Assembly (NCBI GenBank): GCA_020072645.1
Contig: JAIQGK010000003.1
Location: 620,001-684,000, forward strand
From: Terriglobia bacterium
GTDB taxonomy: Bacteria; Acidobacteriota; Terriglobia; Terriglobales; Acidobacteriaceae
Direction: 5' to 3'
Length of the DNA: 64,000 nt
How positions within the stretch are numbered: the stretch's first letter is position 1; the number at the start of each line of letters is the position of its first letter. The translations under genes were made by a program, and so were the position numbers. The notes under the pieces are model-generated. The model was given only the letters and a program-made list of their open reading frames with translations. It ran no database searches and was not told the DNA's origin. Shown in pieces: positions 7,857 through 16,545 of the stretch.

Positions 7857-8744
7857 ATGGCACTTTTGCTCGCCGGGGGCGAGGATGATCCAAACCTTGA
7901 CGCCCTGGCAAATGCCGCGGCCAAAGCCGGAGTTGAGCTGCTGAAATTGCAGATGCCTTCCGGTGAAAGTCCCGCATTTGGCTGGAACCCGGCGGCAGGC
8001 GCTCCTCGCCTTTCTGGACGCGAACTTAAACCCAGTGCAGCTTTCATCCGTTACGATGTGTTTGCCGGCATGAAAGATCCACGGCCCGCGGTAAATTCGC
8101 GGGCCCTTGCCTGGTACCAGACCTTCATGGGCTGGCTTTTATCCGAGCCAGGCATCCGCATTTTCAACCGCGATATTTCCCAGGTTGCGGCGAATAAACC
8201 GGCCAGCCTGGTTTACGCCCGCGAGGCGGGGCTTTCCATACCCGCCACACTTGTTACGAATGAAGTGGGAAATTTCAGCGCTGGCCAGATGGATTCCCTG
8301 GTGGCCAAGCCGGTCGCGGGCGGCGACTATTGTCATTCTCTTGCCGACGCCCTGAACAAAGCGGAGCTTCGCGGTGGATTGGCAGCCACGCCGGCCATTG
8401 TGCAAAAGCGGCTGGTCCCGCCGGAGATACGCATCTACGTGATTGGCCAATTTGCTTTTGCTTTCGAAGTCCGCAGTAGCTCACTGGATTATCGGGTGAA
8501 CCAGGATGCGGAGCTCTTCCTGTTGCCGGAAGTTCCGAAGGAAGTGGGCATGCTGCGGATACTCATGGCGCGGTTGGGAATGGACTTTGGCGCGGCCGAT
8601 CTCAAGACAGATCCCGATACAGGGCAATTGCTGTTTCTGGAATTGAACTCCTCGCCCATGTTCGCGCGTTTTGATCAAGCCAGCGAAGGGCAGCTCTGCG
8701 CCGCAATCATTCATGAGTTGACCGCACATGAAGGCAGTACGTAG
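7857..8744 (+). CDS. ATP-grasp ligase, MvdD/RimK-like, probable peptide maturase
   Basis: 295 aa. N-terminal pre-ATP-grasp region (LLLAGGEDDPNLDALA), then NKPASLVYAREAGLSIPATLVTN-type entry to the ATP-grasp fold (about residues 103-130), nucleotide-binding Lys in LVAKPVAGG (about 148), and the C-terminal metal/ATP motif DLKTDPDTGQLLFLELNSSP (about 247-266). The segment EIRIYVIGQFAFAFEVRSSS..DYR matches ribosomal-peptide maturases of the MvdC/MvdD kind. Located 23 bp after the 62-aa peptide gene, which is its likely substrate. No transporter or protease follows, so processing and export would be encoded elsewhere. Alternative: a small-molecule amide ligase. Confidence 0.8.
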   Translation: MALLLAGGEDDPNLDALANAAAKAGVELLKLQMPSGESPAFGWNPAAGAPRLSGRELKPSAAFIRYDVFAGMKDPRPAVNSRALAWYQTFMGWLLSEPGIRIFNRDISQVAANKPASLVYAREAGLSIPATLVTNEVGNFSAGQMDSLVAKPVAGGDYCHSLADALNKAELRGGLAATPAIVQKRLVPPEIRIYVIGQFAFAFEVRSSSLDYRVNQDAELFLLPEVPKEVGMLRILMARLGMDFGAADLKTDPDTGQLLFLELNSSPMFARFDQASEGQLCAAIIHELTAHEGST

Positions 8745-8820
8745 TATTTAGCCCGGACGCTGGAGAAGGCATTGACGTCTTTCCACGGCTTTGCCAATAC
8801 CAGGCGCTCAATACCACTCC

Positions 8821-9666
8821 ATGCAAATCACTGACTGCCACATCCACATACAACCCGTTGAGATGTTCAAGGCCGGGCCGCTTGAGGTAATGAAGAAGGC
8901 GCGCGGGCATTATGAGGACATCCTGGAATATTGCCGATCACCCAAGGCGCTGCTGAAGTATATGGATTCGATTGGCGTGGAGCGCGCGGTGCTCATTAAT
9001 TATGTTGCACCGGAGACGATGGGGTTCACCCATGAGGTCAACCCGTGGGTCGCGAACTACTGCAAGGAGAACCCGAAGCGGCTGCTTTCATGCGGCAGCG
9101 TACATCCGCGGCACACGCTCAACGTGCAGGCGGAGATGGACAACCTGGTTCGCCTGGGAATACGGCTGATCAAGATCCACCCGCCGCACCAGATGCTTTA
9201 TGCCAATGACTATCTGAACGGCGTGAAGGAACTGGAGACGATTTACCGCGCAGCGGAAGCGAACGGCATTCCCGTGATGATTCACACTGGGACATCGATT
9301 TTTCCCGCGGCGAGGAATAAATTCGGTGACCCAATTTATCTGGATGATGTGGCCGTCGATTTTCCCAAGCTCAAGATCCTGATGGCGCATGGCGGCCGTC
9401 CGATCTGGATGCAGACGGCATTTTTCTTGCTGCGTCGACACAAGAATGTGCACTTGGATATCAGTGGGATTCCCCCGAAGATTTTGCTGAAATATTTCCC
9501 ACGTCTCGAAGAGATTGCGCACAAGACGCTCTTCGGCACAGACTGGCCGAGTCCGGGTATTCCCGACATCAAACAGAATCTTGATCAGTTCCGGGCGCTG
9601 GCGCTGCCGGATGCGGTGAAAGAGCAGATTCTGAGCAAGACGGCGCTGGAGATGTGGCCGGCGTAA
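8821..9666 (+). CDS. Amidohydrolase-2 family TIM-barrel hydrolase/decarboxylase
   Basis: ATG 8821 gives 281 aa beginning MQITDCHIHIQP; the H-x-H at the end of strand 1 is the metal site of the amidohydrolase superfamily. Further conserved points are KIHPPHQ (about 117), IHTGTSIF (about 153), AHGGRP (about 186) and GTDWPSPG (about 233, the Asp of the last strand). Members include aromatic acid decarboxylases and lactone hydrolases; substrate unknown. A TTG at 8791 would add ten residues without benefit. No clear ribosome-binding site. Possibly follows the ATP-grasp gene in the same transcript (76-bp gap). Confidence 0.85.
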   Translation: MQITDCHIHIQPVEMFKAGPLEVMKKARGHYEDILEYCRSPKALLKYMDSIGVERAVLINYVAPETMGFTHEVNPWVANYCKENPKRLLSCGSVHPRHTLNVQAEMDNLVRLGIRLIKIHPPHQMLYANDYLNGVKELETIYRAAEANGIPVMIHTGTSIFPAARNKFGDPIYLDDVAVDFPKLKILMAHGGRPIWMQTAFFLLRRHKNVHLDISGIPPKILLKYFPRLEEIAHKTLFGTDWPSPGIPDIKQNLDQFRALALPDAVKEQILSKTALEMWPA

Positions 9667-9721
9667 GAGCCCTGATTGAAAGCAGTTCACACAGACATAC
9701 GCAGCAAAAATCTTGTTCCCT

Positions 9722-9757
9722 AAAAAACAAACTGGCCCGAATGTCACTCCGGGCCAG
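9722..9757 (-). terminator. Rho-independent terminator on the minus strand
   Basis: CTGGCCCG (9732-9739) and CGGGCCAG (9750-9757) form a perfect 8-bp stem. Read on the minus strand it is followed by TTTGTTTTTT. It ends the small membrane-protein gene at 9784-9963 and may also act on the convergent amidohydrolase transcript. Confidence 0.8.
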
Positions 9758-9783
9758 ACAGTCAATTCACCCCTGCGCGGACG

Positions 9784-9963
9784 TTAAACCGTTGCGCGTC
9801 TTCCGGCCACCAGATGCCAGATGATTGAGATCACGGCAAAGACCAGAAGAAGATGGATCAGGCCGCCCGCGACGTGGAAAGCTGCGAATCCCAGAATCCA
9901 AAGCACGAACAGAACGATACCGATAAGCAAAAGCATGTAATACCCCCAAGGCGAAAATTTCAT
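9784..9963 (-). CDS. Small two-helix membrane protein (lmo0937/DUF5670 family)
   Basis: 59 aa from ATG 9963: MKFSPWGYYMLLLIGIVLFV then a second hydrophobic segment (GLIHLLLVFAVISIIWHLV) and a basic C-terminus (GRRATV). This is the hallmark layout of the lmo0937-type family, abundant in soil bacteria and often stress-associated, function unknown. An upstream in-frame ATG at 10053 adds non-family sequence and is rejected. A strong terminator follows. Confidence 0.85.
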   Translation of the reverse strand: MKFSPWGYYMLLLIGIVLFVLWILGFAAFHVAGGLIHLLLVFAVISIIWHLVAGRRATV

Positions 9964-9983
9964 TAAGGCGTTTTCATTGCCTG

Positions 9984-10847
9984 CTAGTAGGATTCGGGTG
10001 CACCTTGGGCCGTTGCTCCAGTAGGAGTTTTTAAAAAGGATTGCAGGGGGCAACCTTCGCAGATTGCTTTTGCGCGGCAGTAATGATTACCTACTCTCAC
10101 GATTAATGCATGTAGCTCGTTGTAATGCTGGGCCAACTCGGTGCGAACTGAGCTGCTCATGCGCGAGACAGGATGTCGAGGATCAGAGCCGGGTTCTTTT
10201 ACGATGAGAGACTCAGCTTCTGAGCTGCTGATGGCTCGCTCAATCATGGCCCGAATTTCTTCATAGCTGGTTTTTTCGTTGATGATGCCGTGGCGCAGCA
10301 GCACACGGCGCGTATATGCGTCCACGACGAAGACAGGATGGTTGCCGGCATAGAGCAGGATGGAGTCGGCGGTTTCTGGCCCCACACCATTAAGCTCCAG
10401 CAGCTCTGCTCGAAGCTTTGCTGTCGGCTCGGCGAACATGCGGCTGAGTGAGCCTGAGTATCGCTCATCGAGAAAAAATATAAAGGCCTTGAGATTGCGC
10501 GCTTTCTGGCGGAAGTAACCAGAGGGCCGGACCAATGTTTCGAGTTCGTCGAGTGGTGTAGCGCGCATGGCACTGACGCTGAGGCGGCGGGCACGGCGCA
10601 GGTTGAGCATGGCTTTTTCAACATTGCTCCAGTTGGTGTTCTGCGTAAGATAAGCTCCGACGATCACTTCAAAGCGTGAGGGCGCGGGCCACCAGTTCTG
10701 CGGGCCGTAGCGGGAGAGGAGAGTGGTGTAATACTTAAGAGTTTCAGATCGGGTGATCGGGTGGTCCGGTGATCGGGTGATCGGAGCGGTGGGTCGACGC
10801 ATTTTTTGCGAGGGCGGGAGTTCAGAGCTGCTCAGTTCGGTTGGCAC
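9984..10847 (-). CDS. HhH-GPD DNA glycosylase (COG2231, MagIII/endonuclease III-related)
   Basis: 287 aa. Helix-hairpin-helix LLELNGVGPETADSILLYAG (about 138-157) and the catalytic-Asp strand VFVVDAYTRRVL (about 162-173) mark an endonuclease III-fold base-excision enzyme. The C-terminus has HYCRAKAICEGCPL, only three of the four cysteines of a canonical [4Fe-4S] loop, as in the cluster-less COG2231 branch that includes Helicobacter 3-methyladenine glycosylase. The first ~35 residues are encoded by a repetitive GGTGATCGG tract and are probably not part of the fold; the true start may lie nearer LKYYTTLLSRYG. Confidence 0.85.
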   Translation of the reverse strand: MPTELSSSELPPSQKMRRPTAPITRSPDHPITRSETLKYYTTLLSRYGPQNWWPAPSRFEVIVGAYLTQNTNWSNVEKAMLNLRRARRLSVSAMRATPLDELETLVRPSGYFRQKARNLKAFIFFLDERYSGSLSRMFAEPTAKLRAELLELNGVGPETADSILLYAGNHPVFVVDAYTRRVLLRHGIINEKTSYEEIRAMIERAISSSEAESLIVKEPGSDPRHPVSRMSSSVRTELAQHYNELHALIVRVGNHYCRAKAICEGCPLQSFLKTPTGATAQGAPESY

Positions 10848-10946
10848 CTTGACGTTATCTTAGAACATCCGGCAGTCGGGACGTTGAGATCGCGAGGAAG
10901 CGAGATGACGCGGTAACAACGATGAGCGAAATTTTCGAGCCGGGCT

Positions 10947-11135
10947 TTACCAGCTTGTGCTCTTGCCTCCAACCTGCGCTTGCAGGTCACAAGCTTCGCG
11001 GCAGGGACGGCAGTAGTAAATGCCGTCTTCGCACAGACGGACTTCATAAAGGCTCTGGCACAGAGCGCAGTACTTGTTGCAGGAGCAGCTTCGCTCCGGC
11101 TGGTCGCAGATCATGCACATGAATTCCTTGGCCAT
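10947..11135 (-). CDS. Cys-rich small zinc-binding protein
   Basis: 62 aa beginning MAKEFMCMICDQPERSCSC with nine cysteines arranged in CxxC pairs (CMIC, CSC, CALC, CRPC), consistent with one or two zinc fingers of about 50 residues followed by a short polar tail. No known catalytic motif. Not recognised as a named family. Conserved Cys spacing and compact length argue for a real gene; no clear ribosome-binding site is visible. Confidence 0.6.
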   Translation of the reverse strand: MAKEFMCMICDQPERSCSCNKYCALCQSLYEVRLCEDGIYYCRPCREACDLQAQVGGKSTSW

Positions 11136-11144
11136 GGCGGGAGA

Positions 11145-11282
11145 TTAGCGCGATTTGGGTTTTCCGGCAATGGGCCGATGGTCGATGGCCTTGCGGTAAG
11201 CGACGGCGGCGCCGGCTGCGACTGACGAAAAGCACCAGATAGTGGCAAATGCGAAGGCCAGAAGGAAATCCCATAGTTCAGA
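11145..11282 (-). pseudogene. Remnant of a small single-span membrane protein
   Basis: A minus-strand frame open between TGA (11283-11285) and TAA (11145-11147) reads ELWDFLLAFAFATIWCF then VAAGAAVAYRKAIDHRP, one transmembrane helix and a basic tail, but has no ATG, GTG or TTG before the helix. The 5' end abuts the paired GGGGACATTTCTAA repeats, so the start was probably lost at a repeat insertion. Confidence 0.35.
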
Positions 11283-11290
11283 TCAACAAA

Positions 11291-11334
11291 GGGGACATTT
11301 CTAATGAGTTAACGATGGGGACATTTCTAACGAG
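11291..11334. repeat. Paired GGGGACATTTCTAAYGAG repeats (IS-end-like)
   Basis: Direct copies at 11291-11308 and 11317-11334, differing by one base, 26 bp apart. Tandem GGGGACATTTCTAA motifs are typical of transposon ends carrying multiple transposase-binding sites. No matching transposase end was found nearby, so this is probably a solitary end remnant. Confidence 0.5.
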
Positions 11335-11396
11335 CTTTGACACCATGCTCTTCTTACTGCTGCATCCGCCGCAGAAAGGGTTTACACTGCGGGATG

Positions 11397-11573
11397 ATGA
11401 GCGAGCAACAGCAACCAGACTCTCAGTCGCCAGGGCAAGTTGAGGCGAAGCCCGCCGCCAAGCCCGACCTTTCCAGCTATTGCCCCAATTGCGGTACACA
11501 AATGCGCGACTCACGTTGCAAAATGATATGCAGGACCTGCGGCTTCTTTTTGAGCTGCAGCGACTTTTATTGA
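11397..11573 (+). CDS. Small zinc-ribbon protein
   Basis: 58 aa from ATG 11397 (a second ATG lies three bases upstream). A Gln/Pro/Ala-rich N-terminus (about 1-25) precedes YCPNCGTQMRDSRCKMICRTCG, a zinc ribbon, and the end FFLSCSDFY. Short proteins with this C-terminal FxxCSDFY tail occur in Acidobacteria and neighbours. Function unknown. Confidence 0.6.
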   Translation: MSEQQQPDSQSPGQVEAKPAAKPDLSSYCPNCGTQMRDSRCKMICRTCGFFLSCSDFY

Positions 11574-11677
11574 GAAGCCCAGAACCCTTCACCACGGAGA
11601 CGCGGAAGGTGTGAAAAAACCCAGGGGTGATCTGAATTGGTGATTGACAACGAGAAGAGAATGATTAGTCTGAGCGC

Positions 11678-12503
11678 ATGAGCGAAGAAAAGAAGAGCGA
11701 AGCAGCTCCGTCGCCGTTGGTGAAGGACGTTGATCGTAAGCAGATGTGGTTTCGGACGGTGGAAGTAGACCGCCTGGTGGATGCGGAGCATCCGGATCAC
11801 CACCGACACGGTGCAGGGTTTGATCGTGGACGTGGAGGCCACGCAGGAGGGCAACGACTTTCAGCAATTAATTCCTGCGGTGGAGCGGGTGGAAGAGCGT
11901 TTTGGGAAAGCGCCGGGTCAGGTTCTGGTGGACACTGGGTATATCAGCCGGGAGAACGTGGAGGAAGCGGCGCAACACCAGGTAGACCTGTTGGGGAGCT
12001 TGGCCGACAATGCGGCCAAGAAGGGCAACCTGGGGAAGCAGCGTTATGCCAACAGTATGTTTGTGTACGATGCCGAGCAAGACTGCTATGTGTGTCCTGC
12101 GGGGAAAATTCTGAGCTACGAGGGGAAACAAAAGAAAGACGGGATGCAGCAATTCAAATACAAGGCCAGGAAGCAGGATTGCCAAAGCTGCCCGCTGAGA
12201 GCGCATTGTTGTCCGGAAAATAAAAAGCATGGTCGCTCGGTGACGCGGAGCCAGGAGAGCTCAGCCATGACGGCTTTTCGGGCGAAGATGAAAACGGAAG
12301 CGGCGCAGGCGGAGTACTGTAAGCGCGGAAGGATAGCGGAATTCCGTAACTTATGGATCAAGACCAAGCTGGGACTACGACAGTTTCATGTGCGAGGACT
12401 GGAGAAAGTTCGGTGTGAAGCGCTCTGGGTCTGTTTGACGCACAATCTGCAGCATCGGATGCACTTGCGTCCTCAACAGACTGCAGCCCTGGTCACGGTG
12501 TGA
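11678..12503 (+). pseudogene. Decayed IS1182-like DDE transposase
   Basis: The N-terminal fragment at 11678 (DRKQMWFRTVEVDRLVDAEHP) matches the start of IS1182-family transposases, but the frame changes and the first catalytic part is missing. A second frame from about 11781 to 12503 encodes the C-terminal half: TDTVQGLIVDVEATQEG, LVDTGYISRENVEEA, a Cys-rich CPAGKILSYEG...CQSCPLRAHC segment, and RIAEFRNLWIKTKLGLRQFHVRGLEK, split here for length. An internal deletion of several hundred bases fused the two parts out of frame. No terminal inverted repeats were recognised. Not expected to transpose. Confidence 0.75.
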
Positions 12504-12550
12504 AGAGTGGAGAAACTTTTTGCCACAGACAGGAAGGTTGATTTAGCAGC

Positions 12551-13297
12551 ATGAATGAAAACAAGGAACCCTTAATGAGCACCCACTCCCCTCCAAGCTC
12601 CAACACTGTCCCAGCAAACTTCATGTCCTTGCCCCGAGAGTTGTTTCGCAAGGGTTCTCTCACACCTTCGCGGAGGCGCGGTGAAATTCCCGGTCAGATG
12701 AGCGACGAACTTTTCCTGCTGAGGCGCGAACGCGAATGTGTCATTCTGCAACTTATTTCGTCCAATGGCACGAACAAGCTGGGGATGGCGCGCATCAGAG
12801 CCCTACAGAGCGCCATCGAAAAGTTGAGGACCGAGGCCGAAAGCAGCCACATTAAAGGCCTGATCATCACCGGCAATGACAAATTCTTTTCCGCCGGGGC
12901 TGACCTAAATGAACTTTCCCAGCTGACGTCGGCGCAGGCCTTCGAGTTCTCGCGCCGGGGTCAGGCGCTCATGCAGGCCATCGATGAATTTCCGGTTCCT
13001 GTGATAGCAGCCATTCGCGGCTACTGCATGGGAGGAGGCATGGATCTGGCGCTGGCCTGCGACTATCGCATCGCCGCGCCGAACGCAGTTTTTGGACATC
13101 GTGGCGCAAGCCTGGGCGTGATGACAGGCTGGGGCGGTACTCAGCGCCTGCCGCGGCTGATTGGCAAATCGCGGGCCATGCAGATGTTTCTGCTGGCGGA
13201 GATGGTGAAGGCGGATGAAGCGTTGAGGATTGGATTAGTGGATAGGATTAGCAATGAGCCAATGGAAGATGGGCTCCTTAGCGGAGAAATGGAATGA
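12551..13297 (+). CDS. Enoyl-CoA hydratase/isomerase (crotonase) family protein
   Basis: 248 aa with a ~45-residue N-terminal extension before the crotonase core. Oxyanion-hole segments are present: FFSAGADLNELS (about 115-126) and RGYCMGGGMDLALACDYRIA (about 156-175). GVMTGWGGTQRLPRLIG follows; the usual catalytic Glu positions are not obvious, so it may be an isomerase or thioester hydrolase rather than a hydratase. The C-terminal helical domain is short (family usually ~260 aa core). Starts the acyl-CoA gene group running to 19.5 kb. The next gene begins directly after the stop. Confidence 0.85.
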   Translation: MNENKEPLMSTHSPPSSNTVPANFMSLPRELFRKGSLTPSRRRGEIPGQMSDELFLLRRERECVILQLISSNGTNKLGMARIRALQSAIEKLRTEAESSHIKGLIITGNDKFFSAGADLNELSQLTSAQAFEFSRRGQALMQAIDEFPVPVIAAIRGYCMGGGMDLALACDYRIAAPNAVFGHRGASLGVMTGWGGTQRLPRLIGKSRAMQMFLLAEMVKADEALRIGLVDRISNEPMEDGLLSGEME

Positions 13298-13567
13298 ATG
13301 GAAATCTTGAAGAAAAAAATATCAATCGAGCTCCCTAAAGGTGAGCTGTTGGTCATTTTTGAATTTCTTGCCAGAAGTTATGATGCATGGAGTGAAGCTG
13401 GAAATCGTGACGAGAATACATTTGTGTTGAGCCGGCCCGATGCGGGAGAGCGAATCATTCTTTGGCACCTAGAGGGTGCCATCGAAAGCACGTTGGCGGA
13501 AATATTCTCGCCGGAATATAAAGAACTGCTAAAAATTGCCAAAGAAAAAGCAATAGAAAGCGGGTAA
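13298..13567 (+). CDS. Hypothetical protein abutting the crotonase gene
   Basis: 89 aa beginning MEILKKKISIELPKGELLVI. ATG at 13298 directly follows the crotonase TGA (13295-13297), so the two are translationally linked. Charged and soluble, with a C-terminal Lys-rich helix (ELLKIAKEKAIESG). Not recognised; lower GC than its neighbours. Confidence 0.6.
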   Translation: MEILKKKISIELPKGELLVIFEFLARSYDAWSEAGNRDENTFVLSRPDAGERIILWHLEGAIESTLAEIFSPEYKELLKIAKEKAIESG

Positions 13568-13570
13568 ATG

Positions 13571-13594
13571 AGAGACGTAGCATGCTACGTCTCT
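13571..13594. repeat. 24-bp perfect palindrome
   Basis: The half-site AGAGACGTAGCA (13571-13582) is followed directly by its exact reverse complement (13583-13594). It resembles REP-type extragenic palindromes; the half-motif AGAGACGTAG reappears near 44318. Lies 4 bp after the hypothetical gene's stop and could act as a transcript-end hairpin, though no T-run follows. Confidence 0.7.
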
Positions 13595-13810
13595 ACGTTG
13601 AAGTCATTGATCCATTTGGCCCAATTCAAAACATGGATTTTTCTTCCTGCTTTCAGGTCTCAAGCCTTGAATACTCCGTTTGTTCTTACTCAAACCATTT
13701 TTATGATCAGTGAAAATCCGTTTCATCCGTGTCATCAGCGGTAAGGTTTTACTTACGGGTTTGCGCGCTCTTTCTCCCCTCATTTAATCTAAATAGTTTG
13801 CCCAACTTCT

Positions 13811-15493
13811 ATGGCCGATCAGATACTCAAGCTCCCCACAAAAATCGACGCTACCTCTACCCGGTTTGAGAAGAACATGCGCGCCATGGCGGAACTGGTG
13901 GCCGCTATTCGCAATGAGGAAGAAAAAATCCGCCTCGGCGGCGGCGAAAAGGCCATCGAGTCGCAGCACAGCAAGAAGCGCCTGACCGCGCGTGAGCGCA
14001 TCAACTTGCTTATCGATCGCGACACCGGGTTCTTTGAACTTGGACTCTACGCCGCTTATGAAATGTATGAAGAGTGGGGCGGCGCGCCTTCAGCCGGCGT
14101 GGTCACAGGTCTGGGACGCGTGCATGGACGGCTGTTCATGCTCATCGTGAATGACGCCACGGTGAAAGCGGGAGCGTTCTTCCCCATGACGGCCAAGAAG
14201 GTAATCCGGGCGCAGAACATCGCCATTGAAAACCATATTCCCACGATTTATCTGGTCGATTCAGCGGGCGTGTTTTTGCCGCTGCAGGAAGACGTCTTCC
14301 CGGACACGGACGACTTTGGCCGAGTCTTCCGCAACAACGCGGTGATGTCCGCCATGGGGATTCCGCAGATTACGGCGATCATGGGCATGTGCGTGGCCGG
14401 CGGAGCGTACCTGCCTGTGATGTGCGACACCATATTAATGACTGAAGGCAGCGGGCTCTTTCTGGCCGGGCCGGCGCTGGTGCAAGCGGCGATCGGCGCC
14501 AAGTATTCGGCGGAAGAACTGGGCGGAGCAGAAATGCACGCGCAGATCGCGGGCACCATCGACTATCGCGAGCCCAACGACCATATCTGCCTGGAGCGCA
14601 TACGCTCGGTTGTGAGCAAGCTTGGCCATAAGCCGGGGGCTCCGTTCAACCGCGTGAAGGCCGAACCTGCGGCATACGCGGCGGAAGAAATCTACGGCAT
14701 CTTTGAAGCCGATGGCATGCGCCCGTATGACATGAAAGAAATTATCGCGCGGATTGTGGACGGCGCGAAGTTCGACGAATACAAAGCCGAGTACGGCAAG
14801 ACTGTGATTTGCGGGCTGGCACGTATCGGCGGATTTGCCGTGGGCATTGTGGCCAACCAGGCGTCACCAGCGCAGCAGACAGATCCCAGTTCGGGCGCAA
14901 AGCGCGTGGAGTTTGGCCGCGTGATCTATACCGAAAGCGCCGAAAAAGCCGCGCGCTTCATCATGGACTGCAACCAGAACTTGGTCCCGCTGATTTTTCT
15001 GCATGACGTGAACGGTTTCATGGTGGGCCGCGACGCCGAATGGAGCGGCATCATCAAAGCCGGAGCAAAGATGGTGAATGCCGTGGCCAATTCCGTGGTG
15101 CCGAAAATTGCGGTCATCATCGGCGGGTCATTTGGCGCTGGGCACTATGCCATGTGCGGCAAAGCCTATGATCCGCGATTTGTCTTTGCATGGCCTTCTG
15201 CCCGTTACGCCGTGATGAGCGGCGCTGCCGCTGCAGGAACGCTGGTGGAAATCAAGATCAAGCAGCTCGAACGCGGGGGCAAAAAGCTGAGCGACGCCGA
15301 ACGGAAAGAACTATTCGACACGACGAAAGCGACCTACGACCACCAGACCGATCCGCGTTACGGCGCGGCGAGATTGTGGATCGACAAAATTATTGATCCC
15401 ATGGAGACACGCCAGACGCTGATCACGGCATTGGAAGCGGCGAGCTTAAATCCAGAGGTGAAAGAGTTTAAGGTTGGGGTGTTGCAAACATAG
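13811..15493 (+). CDS. Acyl-CoA carboxylase carboxyltransferase (beta) subunit, MccB/PccB-like
   Basis: 560 aa two-domain carboxyltransferase. The N-terminal half has GARERINLLIDRDT-type sequence (TARERINLLIDRDTGFFELG), YLVDSAGVFLPLQEDVFPD (about 152-170), and MGMCVAGGAYLPVMCD (about 193-208). The C-terminal half has ARIGGFAVGIVANQ and SFGAGHYAMCGKAYDPRFVF (about 438-457). The DSAGVFLP-QEDVFPD stretch favours the methylcrotonyl-CoA carboxylase side of the family over propionyl-CoA carboxylase. A biotin-bearing alpha subunit is needed but is not in the window. The HMG-CoA-lyase-like gene follows, fitting leucine degradation. Confidence 0.92.
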   Translation: MADQILKLPTKIDATSTRFEKNMRAMAELVAAIRNEEEKIRLGGGEKAIESQHSKKRLTARERINLLIDRDTGFFELGLYAAYEMYEEWGGAPSAGVVTGLGRVHGRLFMLIVNDATVKAGAFFPMTAKKVIRAQNIAIENHIPTIYLVDSAGVFLPLQEDVFPDTDDFGRVFRNNAVMSAMGIPQITAIMGMCVAGGAYLPVMCDTILMTEGSGLFLAGPALVQAAIGAKYSAEELGGAEMHAQIAGTIDYREPNDHICLERIRSVVSKLGHKPGAPFNRVKAEPAAYAAEEIYGIFEADGMRPYDMKEIIARIVDGAKFDEYKAEYGKTVICGLARIGGFAVGIVANQASPAQQTDPSSGAKRVEFGRVIYTESAEKAARFIMDCNQNLVPLIFLHDVNGFMVGRDAEWSGIIKAGAKMVNAVANSVVPKIAVIIGGSFGAGHYAMCGKAYDPRFVFAWPSARYAVMSGAAAAGTLVEIKIKQLERGGKKLSDAERKELFDTTKATYDHQTDPRYGAARLWIDKIIDPMETRQTLITALEAASLNPEVKEFKVGVLQT

Positions 15494-15617
15494 GTTTTGT
15501 CTGTAATCCCGAACGGAGTGAGGGAACCCTATAGCAACAAGGAATTATGGGTCGGCGTTTTAAAAGGGAATAGGGGTTTCTCGCTTCGCTCGAAATTTCA
15601 GAAAAGAGCGCAAGCTC

Positions 15618-16496
15618 ATGAAGATCATGCCTAACGATATAAAGATCATCGAATGTCCTCGCGATGCCTGGCAAGGCCTCAAGGGCCAGGTTCCTACGAC
15701 TGTCAAAGTCCAGTACCTGCGCGCACTGATTGGCGCCGGCTTCAAGCACATTGACGCCGTGTCGTTCGTTTCGCCCAAGGCCATTCCGCAGATGGCGGAT
15801 TCTGAAGCTGTCCTGAAAGAACTTGATCCGCCGGATGACGTGGAGATCATCGGCATTGTGGTGAACCAGAAAGGCGCGGATCGCGCGATTGCCACTGAAG
15901 CCGTGCAGACGCTCGGGTTTCCGTATTCCGTCTCGCCAACTTTCCTGGAACGTAATCAGCACCAGACGCTGGAAGCCGCAGCCGATGAACTGGAACAGAT
16001 CAAGTTGAAGGCCGACGCGGCGGGTCTGAACGTTGTAGCGTATATCTCCATGGCGTTCGGCAATCCGTATGGCGATCTGTGGAACGCCGAAGAATTGATT
16101 GAAGCCGTGGGCATTCTGGCCGACATGAACATCACACAGATTTCGCTAGCGGATACGGTTGGGCTCTCAACACCGGCTCAGGTCAAAGAACTGATCACGG
16201 CTGTGATCAAAGCGTATGACTATCTTGAGATCGGAGCGCACCTGCACAGTACGAAAGCAGGCGCGGCGGACAAAATTATCGCGGCCTATGAAGCGGGCTG
16301 TAGGCGATTTGATTCCGCAATTGGTGGGCTGGGTGGCTGCCCGTTTGCCCAGGATGAAATGATTGGCAACATACCGACGGAGATTGCAGTGGAAGCGCTC
16401 AAGGATCGCGGCGCAGACGTGCAGCTCAAAAAGCCGCTTGATTCCGTAGCGCAGATGTCGGCGGACATTGCGAAGAAGCACACGGTGGTAATGTGA
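15618..16496 (+). CDS. Hydroxymethylglutaryl-CoA lyase-like enzyme
   Basis: 292 aa DRE-TIM barrel protein. ECPRDAWQGL (about 12-21) carries the metal/catalytic Arg-Asp pair in place of the usual GPRDGLQ; HLHSTKAGAAD (about 212-222) gives the H-x-H metal ligands; GLGGCPFAQDEM (about 235-246) has the catalytic Cys loop. HMG-CoA lyases split HMG-CoA to acetyl-CoA and acetoacetate, the last step of leucine breakdown. Substitutions in the entry motif make a related acyl-CoA lyase possible. The C-terminal codons (KKHTVVM) are duplicated at 17.8 kb. Confidence 0.88.
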   Translation: MKIMPNDIKIIECPRDAWQGLKGQVPTTVKVQYLRALIGAGFKHIDAVSFVSPKAIPQMADSEAVLKELDPPDDVEIIGIVVNQKGADRAIATEAVQTLGFPYSVSPTFLERNQHQTLEAAADELEQIKLKADAAGLNVVAYISMAFGNPYGDLWNAEELIEAVGILADMNITQISLADTVGLSTPAQVKELITAVIKAYDYLEIGAHLHSTKAGAADKIIAAYEAGCRRFDSAIGGLGGCPFAQDEMIGNIPTEIAVEALKDRGADVQLKKPLDSVAQMSADIAKKHTVVM

Positions 16497-16545
16497 AGGG
16501 CCGCGGGGCGCAAAGTCCCTTATCAGCTGGATGAAAGGAACTGGA

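Noticed and set aside
10735-10795. GGTGATCGG tandem tract as a minisatellite
   Set aside because: Short and imperfect; it lies in the doubtful N-terminal extension of the glycosylase gene, so it is only noted there.
11678-12503. Selenocysteine or programmed frameshift explanation for the split transposase
   Set aside because: The two frames do not meet; a stretch of catalytic domain is missing, so it is a deletion remnant.
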